Virus record (IMG/VR): IMGVR_UViG_3300012204_000011
Coordinates: 1 to 53,112 of that record
DNA length: 53,112 bases
DNA from: a virus
Strand: one strand, 5' to 3'
Position 1 is the first letter of the stretch, and each line of letters starts with the position of its first letter. The notes under the pieces were generated by a model that was not told where the DNA came from, did no database searches, and saw nothing but the letters and a program-made list of their open reading frames with translations. Below are positions 38,911-46,808 of the stretch, piece by piece. Both the position numbers and the translations under genes were made by a program.

Positions 38911-39125
38911 CCGGTGCGATCGAGCGGCTACAGGGCATGGCGCGGCGCGCGCGAGCGGCCGCGGAGCTGGCGGCGCCCGTCGACCCGATCGGCGCGGCGA
39001 TTCTCCATGACGCGGCCGTCGACTACGACGGCGCGGCGTTGAAGGCCGCGCATGCTCGCGAGAAGTGGATCGTCTATCTGCGGCGCGGTGGGCGCGTCGC
39101 GACGAAAAGGGGAAGGGCCGCATGA
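38907..39125 (+). CDS. hypothetical protein
   Basis: A 72-residue protein starting GTG 38907. Helical (RLQGMARRARAAAELAAP, AHAREKWIVYLRRGG) with a basic tail. No known motif. Coupled on both sides by four-base overlaps. Confidence 0.55.
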   Translation: MTGAIERLQGMARRARAAAELAAPVDPIGAAILHDAAVDYDGAALKAAHAREKWIVYLRRGGRVATKRGRAA

Positions 39126-39292
39126 TTCCGACGAAGGAGATCGACGCCGCGGAGCCGGCGAAGGATCTGGAGCGCGACGAGGAAGGGCGGCCGCTCGCGT
39201 GCGTGCGGATGCCGCAGGCGAAGTGCGAGGCGCGAAGCGACTGCCGTGGCTGCCCCGGATACCCGGGCCTCGCGCGAGGAGCGCGGGCGTGA
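39122..39292 (+). CDS. small Cys-rich hypothetical protein
   Basis: A 56-residue protein (MIPTKEIDAAEPAKDLERDE...) with CVRMPQAKCEARSDCRGCPG: four Cys residues, suggesting a small metal site. It is placed directly before RusA with a GTGA overlap. Function unknown. Confidence 0.55.
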   Translation: MIPTKEIDAAEPAKDLERDEEGRPLACVRMPQAKCEARSDCRGCPGYPGLARGARA

Positions 39293-39744
39293 CCGTGCTC
39301 CGGTACGTCGTGCCCGTGAAGCCGCTCGGGGTGAACGAGATGTACCAGCCGCTCCCAAACGGCGGGAAGCGGAAGAGCGCGGAGGGGGTCGCCTTCGCCG
39401 GCGCGCTCGCCGCGTTCGGGCTGAAGGCGCGCAACCGCGCGCGCCTCGAGCCGATGACGTGCAAGGTCGACGTGCTCGTCACGTACTACTTTCAGAACGA
39501 GCGCCCAGACTCCGACGGCCCCGACAAGGCGGTGCTCGACTCGCTCCAGACCTCGCGAGCGCATCGCCACCCGGCGCACCGCCGTGTCGGCGCGGGCATT
39601 ATCGAGAACGACCGCCAGGTGCGGGACCGCCACTTCCGTCGCCGGATCGACCAGGCGAAGCCCCGCGTCGAGATCACGGTGGGCCCGACCGGCGAGGTGT
39701 TCTCCATGTCCGAGTTGCTCGAGCAGGAACTCGCGACGCCATGA
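39289..39744 (+). CDS. rusA: RusA-family Holliday junction resolvase
   Basis: A 151-residue protein starting GTG 39289. It has the RusA features PVKPLGVNEMYQP at the N-terminus, the metal-binding region RPDSDGPDKAVLDSL, and IIENDRQVRDRHFRR. These Asp residues cleave four-way junctions made during recombination and replication. The gap of unusual residues between the DSLQ and the GAGIIEND parts is a bit longer than normal. The position after the initiator, loader and helicase fits a replication module. Confidence 0.85.
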   Translation: MTVLRYVVPVKPLGVNEMYQPLPNGGKRKSAEGVAFAGALAAFGLKARNRARLEPMTCKVDVLVTYYFQNERPDSDGPDKAVLDSLQTSRAHRHPAHRRVGAGIIENDRQVRDRHFRRRIDQAKPRVEITVGPTGEVFSMSELLEQELATP

Positions 39745-41831
39745 GCGACCCACGTCTCGACGTCCTGTTCCGCTGCGAGGAACTCGGCAAGGACCTCGCG
39801 CAGAAGCACTGCCTGCGCCGCCAGCTCGAGCGGAAGCAGACGCAGCACCCGCGGACGATAAAGAGCCAGGCGGGGCCGCCACGGAATGGGTACTGCGCAA
39901 CGGCGTGTGGTCAGGGCCGCGCGGTGAAGGCCGAGCTCGGGGACGTCCCCGCCGGCTCCTGCAACGCATGCGGGACCGCGTACATCGGTCTCGACGCGGC
40001 CGCGGCGCCATGCGGGACGTGCGCGGCGAAGATCGTGGACGCGGGCAAGGCGCCGGTGTGCGGGTTCCTGCCGTCAGCGCGCGGCGCGCCGCCCCAGGAA
40101 CGGATCTGGGAGAAGGGCGGGGTGCCCGAGGTCGCGATCGGCGTCGGCGTGGTGGTGCGGGACGTGGGGCTCACGCCGGAGGACGTCGCCGCGACCGCCG
40201 CGCGGGTCCGCGAGGCGACGAGCCGCCCGAAGGTGAGCGCGCCGCGCGCGCGGGCCTCTCGCGCGGAGGCGAAGGAACCTCGGTTCTGCGCGGACGGGTG
40301 CGGGCTCGAGCTGACGGGGAACTGGAACCGCACGGGCTACTCGTCCGACTGCCCGAACCGGAAGAAGGACCTCTACCCCGACGGTGTCGCGCGGACGGAC
40401 GCGAGCGCGGACACCGAGCCGGACAACCGCGAGGACGAGATCGAGGGCAACGCCGCGGAAACACAAGAAGAAGAGCCGGACACCTCGGTGGACGAACCGG
40501 CGGACGCGAAGCTGCCCGCGCTTCGCACGGCCGACCCGCTCGCTGCCGCGCTCGCGGACCGCACGCGCCGCACCCACGCCGAGCGGCTCGCCGCCGACGA
40601 GCGGATGCGCGCGCTCGTCGGATGGAGGGGGCAGGACGCCGAGGAGATCGCGGCGAGCTCCGACGCGGCGCTCCTCGCGCGGCGCGCCGCTGCGCCGACG
40701 CGTTCCTTTACCCCTGGCACGAATCAACCAATCGCCAAGCCCGGGCGCGTTTTGTCAACCGACGGCGCGCGCCGGACCTCCTATTTTGAGGGCGACAAAA
40801 GGGAACTGCAGGCGTCGCCGACCGGCTCAAGTGGAGCGACGTCCGCCGGGGCGGAGGAGCGCCGCACGCCGCCTCATGTCGGCCCCGGAAAACGAGCAGA
40901 GGCTCCCGCGACCCAGGCGCAGCGCGTCACACCCACACTCGCGCTCGCGGCGATGGCGTGGGTGACGCGGCACGGCTCGCCGGCGTTCCGGGACCTGCTC
41001 GAGCGCTACCACGCGACCCGTCTCGTCGACGTCCCCGAGGCCCGCCGCGACGACTTCCATGGCCGAGCTGACGAAGGACCAACCGCCGGCGACGCCGGCC
41101 CAGGAGAAGAGCATGGCACCTCACCCCCCGTGCCCCGGCTGCCAGAGCGGCGGGCGCTGCAAGAAGACCTGCACCCTGCGCGCTGCGGCGCGCAAGAAGG
41201 CAGCCGCGCTCTGCGGCGAGACGTCGCCGGCAAAGGCCCCTGCTCCGAAGAAGCTCCCCGCGGGGCGGAAGCTGAAGCCGGCGAAGGTGAGGGCGCTGCC
41301 GCGCCGTCCCGCGCCGCGGCGGCTCGGCCCCCCGAAGGTGCCGCTGCGGACGGCGCCGGCGCGCGACGCGAAGGTCCTCCCGATCGCCCAGCTCACCGAG
41401 GCCGAGCTGGCGCAGTCGATCACGCAGTGCCGCGCCGAGTTGCTCGAGCGGAAGAGGGCCCACGCGGAGGCCATCGCGAAGATCGAGAAGGCGATCGGGG
41501 ACGCGGCGTGAGGCGGCGCTCGGCAGAGGCGGCGATGGCTGACTTCGAGCGCCAGGAGGCAGCCCAGCGGCGCGCCGTGCAGGACCACGTCGCGCTCGTA
41601 CACCTCGCGGTCGTCGACGGGCTCGCGACGATCGGGCGGTGGCGCGAGCAGCGGCGCCTCGGCGAGGACGCGCCCGAGGTGTCGTGGTGGTCGAAGCTCG
41701 GCCCCCTGAACCGGGTCGAGAGGATCGTCGCGCGCGAGTTGGTCTCGGACCGGGTGACGTTCGAGTGCTCGGCGCCGGGGCCGAAGGAGTGGGAGGCGAG
41801 GCTCTCGCCGTTCGCAGGAGGGGTGGCATGA
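39741..41831 (+). CDS. Cys-rich protein, frame open through two further genes
   Basis: An uninterrupted 696-codon frame starting at ATG 39741. Residues 1-130 are Cys-rich (CEELGKDLAQKHC, CNACGTAYIG, CGTCAAKI), and a further Cys site occurs at about 180 (CADGCGLELTGNW, DCPNRKK). The 230-300 stretch is acidic. The frame has no stop before 41831, but from about 41060 to 41507 it reads as shadow of a gene in another frame (third positions fit that frame). The final 107 residues coincide with the likely separate gene at 41508. So the true protein may be about 440 residues that has lost its stop, or a real fusion. Confidence 0.5.
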   Translation: MSDPRLDVLFRCEELGKDLAQKHCLRRQLERKQTQHPRTIKSQAGPPRNGYCATACGQGRAVKAELGDVPAGSCNACGTAYIGLDAAAAPCGTCAAKIVDAGKAPVCGFLPSARGAPPQERIWEKGGVPEVAIGVGVVVRDVGLTPEDVAATAARVREATSRPKVSAPRARASRAEAKEPRFCADGCGLELTGNWNRTGYSSDCPNRKKDLYPDGVARTDASADTEPDNREDEIEGNAAETQEEEPDTSVDEPADAKLPALRTADPLAAALADRTRRTHAERLAADERMRALVGWRGQDAEEIAASSDAALLARRAAAPTRSFTPGTNQPIAKPGRVLSTDGARRTSYFEGDKRELQASPTGSSGATSAGAEERRTPPHVGPGKRAEAPATQAQRVTPTLALAAMAWVTRHGSPAFRDLLERYHATRLVDVPEARRDDFHGRADEGPTAGDAGPGEEHGTSPPVPRLPERRALQEDLHPARCGAQEGSRALRRDVAGKGPCSEEAPRGAEAEAGEGEGAAAPSRAAAARPPEGAAADGAGARREGPPDRPAHRGRAGAVDHAVPRRVARAEEGPRGGHREDREGDRGRGVRRRSAEAAMADFERQEAAQRRAVQDHVALVHLAVVDGLATIGRWREQRRLGEDAPEVSWWSKLGPLNRVERIVARELVSDRVTFECSAPGPKEWEARLSPFAGGVA
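41059..41511 (+). CDS. Cys-rich hypothetical protein
   Basis: A 150-residue basic protein starting MAELTKDQPPATPAQEK. It contains CPGCQSGGRCKKTC (four Cys, zinc-ribbon-like), then a basic Ala/Lys/Pro-rich stretch (AKAPAPKKLPAGRKLKPAKV) and a C-terminal coiled coil (ITQCRAELLERKRAHAEAI). GC at third positions (18 of 20 in a sample at 41161) shows this frame, not the long one, is the coding frame here. The basic tail resembles histone-like or nucleoid proteins. Confidence 0.7.
   Translation: MAELTKDQPPATPAQEKSMAPHPPCPGCQSGGRCKKTCTLRAAARKKAAALCGETSPAKAPAPKKLPAGRKLKPAKVRALPRRPAPRRLGPPKVPLRTAPARDAKVLPIAQLTEAELAQSITQCRAELLERKRAHAEAIAKIEKAIGDAA
41508..41831 (+). CDS. hypothetical protein (same frame as the long ORF)
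   Basis: A 107-residue protein if started at GTG 41508, in a GTGA overlap with the previous gene. It is helical: MADFERQEAAQRRAVQDHVA, LVHLAVVDGLATIGRWREQR and VERIVARELVSDRV. It shares the reading frame of the long 39741 frame, so it could be its C-terminus, but the clean coupling with the gene at 41059 argues for a separate start. Function unknown. Confidence 0.55.
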   Translation: MRRRSAEAAMADFERQEAAQRRAVQDHVALVHLAVVDGLATIGRWREQRRLGEDAPEVSWWSKLGPLNRVERIVARELVSDRVTFECSAPGPKEWEARLSPFAGGVA

Positions 41832-42625
41832 ACACGGTGACGATCGATGTCGAAGGGCTGCCGAACGAGACGGCGCGGCGCCTGGCGCGCGAGGTAGAGG
41901 ACCTCGTCGCGCACGCGCGCGCGAAGGCCGCCGCAACGCCGGCGGGCAGGGAGCACGCGAAGCGGTACCGGGCAATGGAAGCGCTCGCCGCCGTCCTCGC
42001 CTCGCCGACGAGCACCGGCTCCGACGTCGTCGAGGCGTTCAACGCCGCGGCGCGCGCGTGCGGAGACGGACCGTTCGTCACGCGTCACGAGGTGGACCGC
42101 GGCGTCGGGCGCTGGGAGATCGGGCTGCGCAACATCGTCACGATCCTCCTCGGGCCCGACAAGAAGTTCGAGATCGCCGACGTCGTCGAGCAGGTGCGGG
42201 CGCTGGCAGCCGACAAGGCGGCGGCTCGGGCGCGCATCGAGGAGGCCCGGAGCGCGATGGATGTGCGCGGGCGCCACGCCGTCATCCTCGAGGTGCCGTC
42301 GGCGCGGAGCATCGAGAGCGTCGAGCGCGAGCTCCTCGGGGCGCGCGACCTATCGGAGCGCCGCTCGATCGAGATCCTCGCGCGGATCGAGGAGCGAGAA
42401 CGCATCGTGGATGCGATGCCCGAGGGCTTCGGCGCGCCGCCGCTGGCGGAAGCCGTGGAGCGCCTCGTGCGCGACCGCGAGTCGGAGCGCGCTTGCCGAG
42501 CGAGCGCGCTCGAGAACCTCGCCCGCACGGAGCGGCAGCTTGCCGACGCGCGCCGTGACCGCGATGCGCTCCGCGAGAAGCTGAGGCTCATCGCGGCCGC
42601 AGCCGCGGACGGAGCGGCGGCGTGA
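41828..42625 (+). CDS. helical hypothetical protein
   Basis: A 265-residue acidic protein with strands first (VTIDVEGLPNETARRL) and then long helices (LREKLRLIAAAAADG at the end; RIVDAMPEGFGAPPLAEAVE in the middle). Much of residues 120-265 is coiled-coil-like. ATG 41828 overlaps the previous stop. Function unknown. Confidence 0.6.
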   Translation: MNTVTIDVEGLPNETARRLAREVEDLVAHARAKAAATPAGREHAKRYRAMEALAAVLASPTSTGSDVVEAFNAAARACGDGPFVTRHEVDRGVGRWEIGLRNIVTILLGPDKKFEIADVVEQVRALAADKAAARARIEEARSAMDVRGRHAVILEVPSARSIESVERELLGARDLSERRSIEILARIEERERIVDAMPEGFGAPPLAEAVERLVRDRESERACRASALENLARTERQLADARRDRDALREKLRLIAAAAADGAAA

Positions 42626-42825
42626 CAGGCCCCGAGCTCGAGCGGAACGTGGTCGCGACATTGGGCTTGGCGATCATCGCCGGGCGCGAGGACCACCGCT
42701 TCGCCGAGCTCGGAGGCAACGCGGTGCTCCTCCTCGAGCTCATCCATGAAGCGGGCGGGCTCGAGGAGCTGGTGATGCGGTGCATGGCGCAGGGGACGAC
42801 GGCGCGCAGGTCGGCGGGAGGGTGA
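42622..42825 (+). CDS. small helical hypothetical protein
   Basis: A 67-residue protein (GTG 42622) of alternating hydrophobic residues (VVATLGLAIIAGREDHRFAEL, LLLELIHEAGGLEEL). It has no motif; overlaps the previous gene by four bases. Could be a protein-protein interaction module. Confidence 0.55.
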   Translation: MTGPELERNVVATLGLAIIAGREDHRFAELGGNAVLLLELIHEAGGLEELVMRCMAQGTTARRSAGG

Positions 42826-42829
42826 TGGG

Positions 42830-43471
42830 ATGGCGTTGGCGAACCGCATCGAGCAGGACCTCCGGGCACTCCTCGACGCCGTCGAGAAGAAGAAGCCCGG
42901 AGTGGAGCAGCGGCGCCTCGCAGCGTCGGTCCGCGAGCACCTCGTGGCGAGGCAGGAGCGCGAGGCCGAGAGGAAGCGGAAGCTCCAGGAGCGCCAGGGC
43001 TACACGCTGCGGATGCGGCTGCGGGTCCTGGACGCTCGCGGGATACCGAGCGAGACGGTGCCGCCGGCTGGCCCGGTCTGGGAGACCGACTACTTCCGCT
43101 GCGCGCACTTCTCGAGCTGCCTCGTCGATGTGAAGACCTGCATGCTCCGCCAGGGCGCGAAGTGGCCGGGCGGGAACCGGCTGAAGGATGGGTCGGTGCG
43201 CGAGAAGAAGGCGAAGGTGCACCCGTACTGCGGGAGCGGGAAGTGCGATCAGGGGCACGACCTCGCGATGCGCTGCGCCTTCCGCCCGGAGTCGGTGTGG
43301 ACGAAGGGGCGGTACAAGTTCTACCGCCCGGACTCGCACCTCCAGCGCGAGGCGGCGAAGAAGCTGCGGGCGGAGGCGCCGCCCGAGGAGGGCGAACGCG
43401 CCGAGCTGACGCCATTCCAAGAGGTCGCAGCCATGACGAAGGACGACCCGGTGATGCCGGGAGGAGTGTAG
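42830..43471 (+). CDS. Cys/His-rich hypothetical protein
   Basis: A 213-residue protein. The first 55 residues are a charged helix (IEQDLRALLDAVEKKKPG...). The body has CAHFSSCLVDVKTCML, HPYCGSGKCDQGHDLAMRC and RPDSHLQRE: seven Cys plus His, likely two zinc sites. It is a good candidate for a nucleic-acid-binding protein. No family recognised. Confidence 0.6.
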   Translation: MALANRIEQDLRALLDAVEKKKPGVEQRRLAASVREHLVARQEREAERKRKLQERQGYTLRMRLRVLDARGIPSETVPPAGPVWETDYFRCAHFSSCLVDVKTCMLRQGAKWPGGNRLKDGSVREKKAKVHPYCGSGKCDQGHDLAMRCAFRPESVWTKGRYKFYRPDSHLQREAAKKLRAEAPPEEGERAELTPFQEVAAMTKDDPVMPGGV

Positions 43472-43474
43472 GCC

Positions 43475-43759
43475 ATGGGCGTGTTCGTGGAGGTGACGGA
43501 CAAGTGCGAGCGGTGCGGTGCGGAGGCGATGGCGCGCGCCGAGTTGCTGCCGGACGGGCGCCTTCAGCCCGTCTCGCCGATCCCGGCGGACGCGAGCGAT
43601 CGGCACTGGACCGTGATCTGCGTGCCGCGCGGTGCGCCGACCGAGAAGGACCCAATGCCGCGGCACTGGCGCGCCTACTGCGACCGCGTTCGCTGTCACG
43701 AGGCGTATCTCGAGGCCGTGAAGCGCGAGGATGATCGCGCGGCGGAGGTGGCCCCGTGA
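43475..43759 (+). CDS. small zinc-binding hypothetical protein
   Basis: A 94-residue protein with TDKCERCGAEAMARAELLPD (CxxC) at the N-terminus and YCDRVRCHEAYLEAV (C..C.H) at the C-terminus, a plausible composite zinc site. The TGA overlaps the next GTG. Function unknown. Confidence 0.6.
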   Translation: MGVFVEVTDKCERCGAEAMARAELLPDGRLQPVSPIPADASDRHWTVICVPRGAPTEKDPMPRHWRAYCDRVRCHEAYLEAVKREDDRAAEVAP

Positions 43760-43965
43760 AGGCGCTCTACGCGACATGCGGGATGTGCGGCGAGGAGCTC
43801 GGGCTCTCCTTCGACGAGGAGAAGCCGAAGCACGAGGCCGCGGCGAGGAAGGCGCTCGAGATCGCTGCGGAGCGGCATCGGGCCGCGTGCGGAGGAGACT
43901 TCACCTTCCGCGGGCCGGAGCCGTACGCGCCGGCGCCGCGCGGCGGGCGGGGGGGACGGACATGA
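43756..43965 (+). CDS. small hypothetical protein with CxxC
   Basis: A 69-residue protein starting GTG 43756: LYATCGMCGEELGLSFD with one CxxC pair, and HRAACGG with a third Cys near residue 45. The tail is Arg/Gly/Pro-rich (RGGRGGRT), typical of nucleic-acid binding. Function unknown. Confidence 0.55.
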   Translation: MKALYATCGMCGEELGLSFDEEKPKHEAAARKALEIAAERHRAACGGDFTFRGPEPYAPAPRGGRGGRT

Positions 43966-44543
43966 AGGCGAAGCTCGACGTCCGGTCGCGCATCGTGGGG
44001 CATGGCGAGGAGGCCCCGGAGCAGCTCCTCGCCAACCCGGCAAACTTCAGGCGTCACCCAGCCGAGCAGCAGGCGGCGCTGCGCGGGTCCCTGAAGGAGC
44101 TCGGCTGGGTCCGCTCCATCATCGTGAACAAGCGGACGGGCTACGTGGTCGACGGCCACGCCCGGATCGAGGAGGCGATGCGGCAGGGCCTCGCGGCCGT
44201 GCCGGTCGAGTACGTCGACCTCTCGCCCGAGGAGGAGAAGCTCGCGCTCGCCGTACTCGACCCGATCACGGAGATGGCGAAGCAGGATGACGAGGCGCTC
44301 GCGGCGCTCCTAGCCGAGGTCGAGACCGAGGACGAGGCGCTGCGCGAGATGCTCGCGGGGATGGAGAGCGAGCCGGCCGAGAAGGTCCAGGTGCAGGAGG
44401 TCGACGTGTCCGACGTCCAGGATCGATTCTGGATGAGCGTGCGCGGTCCGCTCCCGCAGCAGGTTGCCGTGCTCGAGAAGCTGCGCGCGATGCTCGACGA
44501 GCTCCCCGGTGTCGAGGTGGAACTTGGCACCACCGACGGTTGA
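43962..44543 (+). CDS. ParB/Srx-like N-terminal domain protein
   Basis: A 193-residue protein. Residues 15-90 match the ParB/sulfiredoxin-like nucleotide-binding fold: LANPANFRRHPAEQQAALRG, VVDGHARIEEAMRQGL (GHxR-like signature) and VPVEYVDLSPEEEKLAL. These phage proteins often lie beside DNA-modification genes and terminases and may bind CTP. The C-terminus is acidic and helical. An HNH endonuclease gene follows within four bases. Confidence 0.8.
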   Translation: MKAKLDVRSRIVGHGEEAPEQLLANPANFRRHPAEQQAALRGSLKELGWVRSIIVNKRTGYVVDGHARIEEAMRQGLAAVPVEYVDLSPEEEKLALAVLDPITEMAKQDDEALAALLAEVETEDEALREMLAGMESEPAEKVQVQEVDVSDVQDRFWMSVRGPLPQQVAVLEKLRAMLDELPGVEVELGTTDG

Positions 44544-44547
44544 CCCC

Positions 44548-45042
44548 GTGACGCGATTTTGGGCGCTGACGACGCCCGAACCGAACACCGGGTGCTGGCT
44601 ATGGGCGGGAAGTTGCGACCGCAAGGGATACGGCTCGTTCAAGGCAGGCCCGGGCCGTACCGTGCGCGCGAACCGCTTCTCGCTCGAGCTGAAGTTGGGC
44701 AGGAAGCTCACGTCCGACGAGGAGGCGGCCCACTCGTGCGACACGCCCGGCTGCGTCGGATGGGACCATCTGTTCGCGGCGACCCGGCAGGAGAACGAAG
44801 ACGATAAGACGGCGAAGGGGCGCCGGCCGCACGAGGATCGGATACCGCCGGACCGTCGCGCCCGTGGTGTGCGAATCGGGACGGCGAAATTGGACGCCGC
44901 AGACGTGGCGGAGATCCGCAGGCGGTACAGGGACGGGAACGTCACGAAGCGCGACCTCGGCGCGGAGTTCGGGGTCAGCGATCGGCACGTGGGGGGCATC
45001 GTGCGCGGCGAGTTCTGGAAGACGGAGGCGACCGATGGATAG
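44548..45042 (+). CDS. HNH endonuclease (homing type)
   Basis: A 164-residue protein starting GTG 44548. The HNH_3 region has CWLWAGSCDRKGYGSFKAG, then FSLELKLGRKLTSDE and AHSCDTPGCVGWDHLFAATR, with conserved His/Cys and the Asn in RQEN. A C-terminal helix-turn-helix (LDAADVAEIRRRYRDGN, then KRDLGAEFGVSDRH) is the DNA-binding part. It is the paralogue in layout of the enzyme at 21602. It sits between the ParB-like gene and the methyltransferase-like gene, overlapping the latter by eight bases. Confidence 0.85.
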   Translation: MTRFWALTTPEPNTGCWLWAGSCDRKGYGSFKAGPGRTVRANRFSLELKLGRKLTSDEEAAHSCDTPGCVGWDHLFAATRQENEDDKTAKGRRPHEDRIPPDRRARGVRIGTAKLDAADVAEIRRRYRDGNVTKRDLGAEFGVSDRHVGGIVRGEFWKTEATDG

Positions 45043-45739
45043 GGCGGGGAAGTCGAAGGACTGGTTCAAGGCCGGCGCCGCGCGGGTGGCGAAGGTCGAG
45101 AACAATCCGTTGGCGCTCGCGGCGAAGCTCGAGCTGCGCGAGAACGTGCTCGCGGAGGTGGCGCAGGCGCACGTCTTCGACGCGTTCTGCGGGGGCGGGG
45201 TGGGCGGGGCGGCGATGTACCGCGGCGTGTGGGCGAAGGCGGCGAGCTGGGTCGGCTGCGATGGCCGCCCCTGGGACCCGAGGATCGATCCGCCGCGGTT
45301 CGTCGCGGACAACCGCCGGGTCCTGCGCTGCCTCGACCTCCAGGCGTTTAACGTATTCGACTTCGACGCGTTCGGCTCCCCCTGGGAGCAGATGCTCATC
45401 CTCGCGGCGCGCCGGCGCTGGGCGCCCGGGGAGCTCGGCGCGGTGGTCGTGACCGACGGCTCGAACCTCCAGATGCGTGTCGGCGGCATCCCGCGCGCCA
45501 TCGCGCAGATCGTCGGGATGGAGAGGCTCCAGGGCATCCCGAGCATCTCGATCGCGCACGACCTTCAGCAGATGGCGTTGCGGGCGTGGGCGCCGAAGGC
45601 GGGGGTGGTCCCGCGGCGGGTGTGGGTCGCGAAGGGGCGCCACGCCGCGCACAACGGGAAGTCCGGCGGCGCGGACATGCTCTACATGGCGATGGTCTTC
45701 TCCGGAGCCGAGCCGCCGCCGGCGGGGAGCGACGCCTGA
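45035..45739 (+). CDS. putative methyltransferase-fold protein
   Basis: A 234-residue protein with HVFDAFCGGGVGGAAM (AdoMet-binding motif I-like), and DFDAFGSPWEQML, resembling the DPFGSP motif of Trm1-type tRNA methyltransferases and related phage enzymes. It then has VVVTDGSNLQMRVGG and a C-terminal basic tail (HNGKSGGADML). It may be the three-Cys-motif partner-like protein because a Gp37/Gp68 gene lies opposite, but that assignment is a guess. Substrate unknown. Confidence 0.5.
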   Translation: MDRAGKSKDWFKAGAARVAKVENNPLALAAKLELRENVLAEVAQAHVFDAFCGGGVGGAAMYRGVWAKAASWVGCDGRPWDPRIDPPRFVADNRRVLRCLDLQAFNVFDFDAFGSPWEQMLILAARRRWAPGELGAVVVTDGSNLQMRVGGIPRAIAQIVGMERLQGIPSISIAHDLQQMALRAWAPKAGVVPRRVWVAKGRHAAHNGKSGGADMLYMAMVFSGAEPPPAGSDA

Positions 45740-45753
45740 TGCTCGGCGAGATC

Positions 45754-45927
45754 CTAGGCGGGCGCGCGCGCGGCGATCCTAGCGATACGCGCGCGCTCGC
45801 GGGTGACGCGCTCGCACACGCGGCACGGCGGGACGTAGCCAACGAGGCCGGTGGCGGGGGGCGGCGCGGGGCGGCCGCACAGGGTCCGCCCTGGAACCTC
45901 GGGGTCGACGAAGTGCTGGGCGGCGAT
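45754..45927 (-). CDS. small Cys-pair protein, start unresolved
   Basis: A frame directly after and in phase with the TAG of the Gp37/Gp68 gene, reading AIAAQHFVDPEVPGRTLCGR..., with CGRPAPPPATG and PCRVCERVTRERARI, i.e. three Cys in zinc-like spacing, ending at 45754. It has no ATG, GTG or TTG start near its beginning. Either an ATC at 45927 (after a GGAGG) is used, or the amber codon is read through to extend the Gp37 protein by about 60 residues. Codon third positions support coding. Confidence 0.35.
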   Translation of the reverse strand: MAAQHFVDPEVPGRTLCGRPAPPPATGLVGYVPPCRVCERVTRERARIARIAARAPA

Positions 45928-45936
45928 GGCGCCCTC

Positions 45937-46734
45937 CTACCCGACCACGGGGAGCGCTGCCTGCCGCGCGAGGTCGGAGGCGCGCGGGGCGATGCCGGTG
46001 GGCGGGTCGACCCAGCGTCGGCCGTCGAGGACCGGCGTCTCGATCTTGCGCGACCCGCCATTCGTGACCTGCTGCTTGTAGAAGAACCCGACGCCCGCGG
46101 CGATGCATTGGTCCCGGATGTTCCGGACCCAGGCCTCCTCCATCGGGCGGGCGTGGGCGCCCGATTCCGCGCCGACGATGACCCAGTGGATGCCGTCGAG
46201 GTGGCCGGAGACGTCGCCGAGGTCCTCGAGCAGCGGCTCGATGGAGAGGAACCGGACGCGCGCGGGGATGTGCCGGAGCGTCTCGGCGCGGCGGAGCCCC
46301 GGCTTGTCGCCGACGGTGCAGCCCAGCCAGGCGTTCGGGTAGCCCTCGCCCCAGTCGGCGGGGAGCGTCTGCGCGATGCGGTCGTGCCGCTTCGTGAGCA
46401 GGAGCCAGTCGAGGCCGAGGGTGCGGCGGATGAGGGCGAACAGGCGCGGGACCTCGGCGGCGGGCGCGTCCTTGTCGGCCCAGTCGCACATGGAGCCGCA
46501 GAACACGCGGTGCCGCACGCCCGCCCTGATCGCGGCGGCGTTCCACTTCTCGGGCTCGTTCCAGTGCTTGTCGCCGAAGGTCCGCCTGCCCGCGGTCGTG
46601 CCCCACACCGCGTGCCCGTACCTCTTCGCGAGCGCCTCCGCGTAGCAGTGCTCGCACGCCGGGTCGATGCGAGCGCATCCCCACCAGGGGTTGAACGTCG
46701 AGTCGGTCCAGGCGATTGCCGTTTCGACGCCCAT
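45937..46734 (-). CDS. Gp37/Gp68-family (DUF5131) protein
   Basis: A 265-residue protein beginning TAIAWTDSTFNPWWGC. It has ARIDPACEHCYAEALAKRYG (the C...C..C cluster of this radical-SAM-like family), WLLLTKRHDRIAQTL, WLGCTVGDK, VRFLSIEPLLEDLG and IHWVIVGAESGAHARPM. The family is common in phages and its chemistry is unknown. It is the only gene besides those of the early operon and the control region on the minus strand, transcribed opposite the late genes from its own promoter, so it looks like a moron-type addition that could be expressed in lysogens. Confidence 0.85.
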   Translation of the reverse strand: MGVETAIAWTDSTFNPWWGCARIDPACEHCYAEALAKRYGHAVWGTTAGRRTFGDKHWNEPEKWNAAAIRAGVRHRVFCGSMCDWADKDAPAAEVPRLFALIRRTLGLDWLLLTKRHDRIAQTLPADWGEGYPNAWLGCTVGDKPGLRRAETLRHIPARVRFLSIEPLLEDLGDVSGHLDGIHWVIVGAESGAHARPMEEAWVRNIRDQCIAAGVGFFYKQQVTNGGSRKIETPVLDGRRWVDPPTGIAPRASDLARQAALPVVG

Positions 46735-46756
46735 GCAGGCCTCCCTCGGGGGTTCG

Positions 46757-46808
46757 GACTTGTCTGAACGACAAGATAGGACAAGCGGGGCCGTCAAGTC
46801 AATCCTGC
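46757..46808 (-). promoter_or_regulatory. promoter and operator of the Gp37/Gp68 gene
   Basis: On the minus strand TTGACT (about 46803-46798), 18 bases, then TATCTT (about 46779-46774) form a good promoter. The inverted repeat CTTGTCTGAACGACAAG (46759-46775) overlaps the -10, with an extra half-site GGACAAG at 46779-46785. It differs from the lysogeny operators, so a separate regulator, perhaps the host's, controls this gene. Confidence 0.6.

Noticed and set aside
45586-46767. 393-codon plus-strand frame
   Set aside because: Antisense to the Gp37/Gp68 gene, which has clear family motifs.
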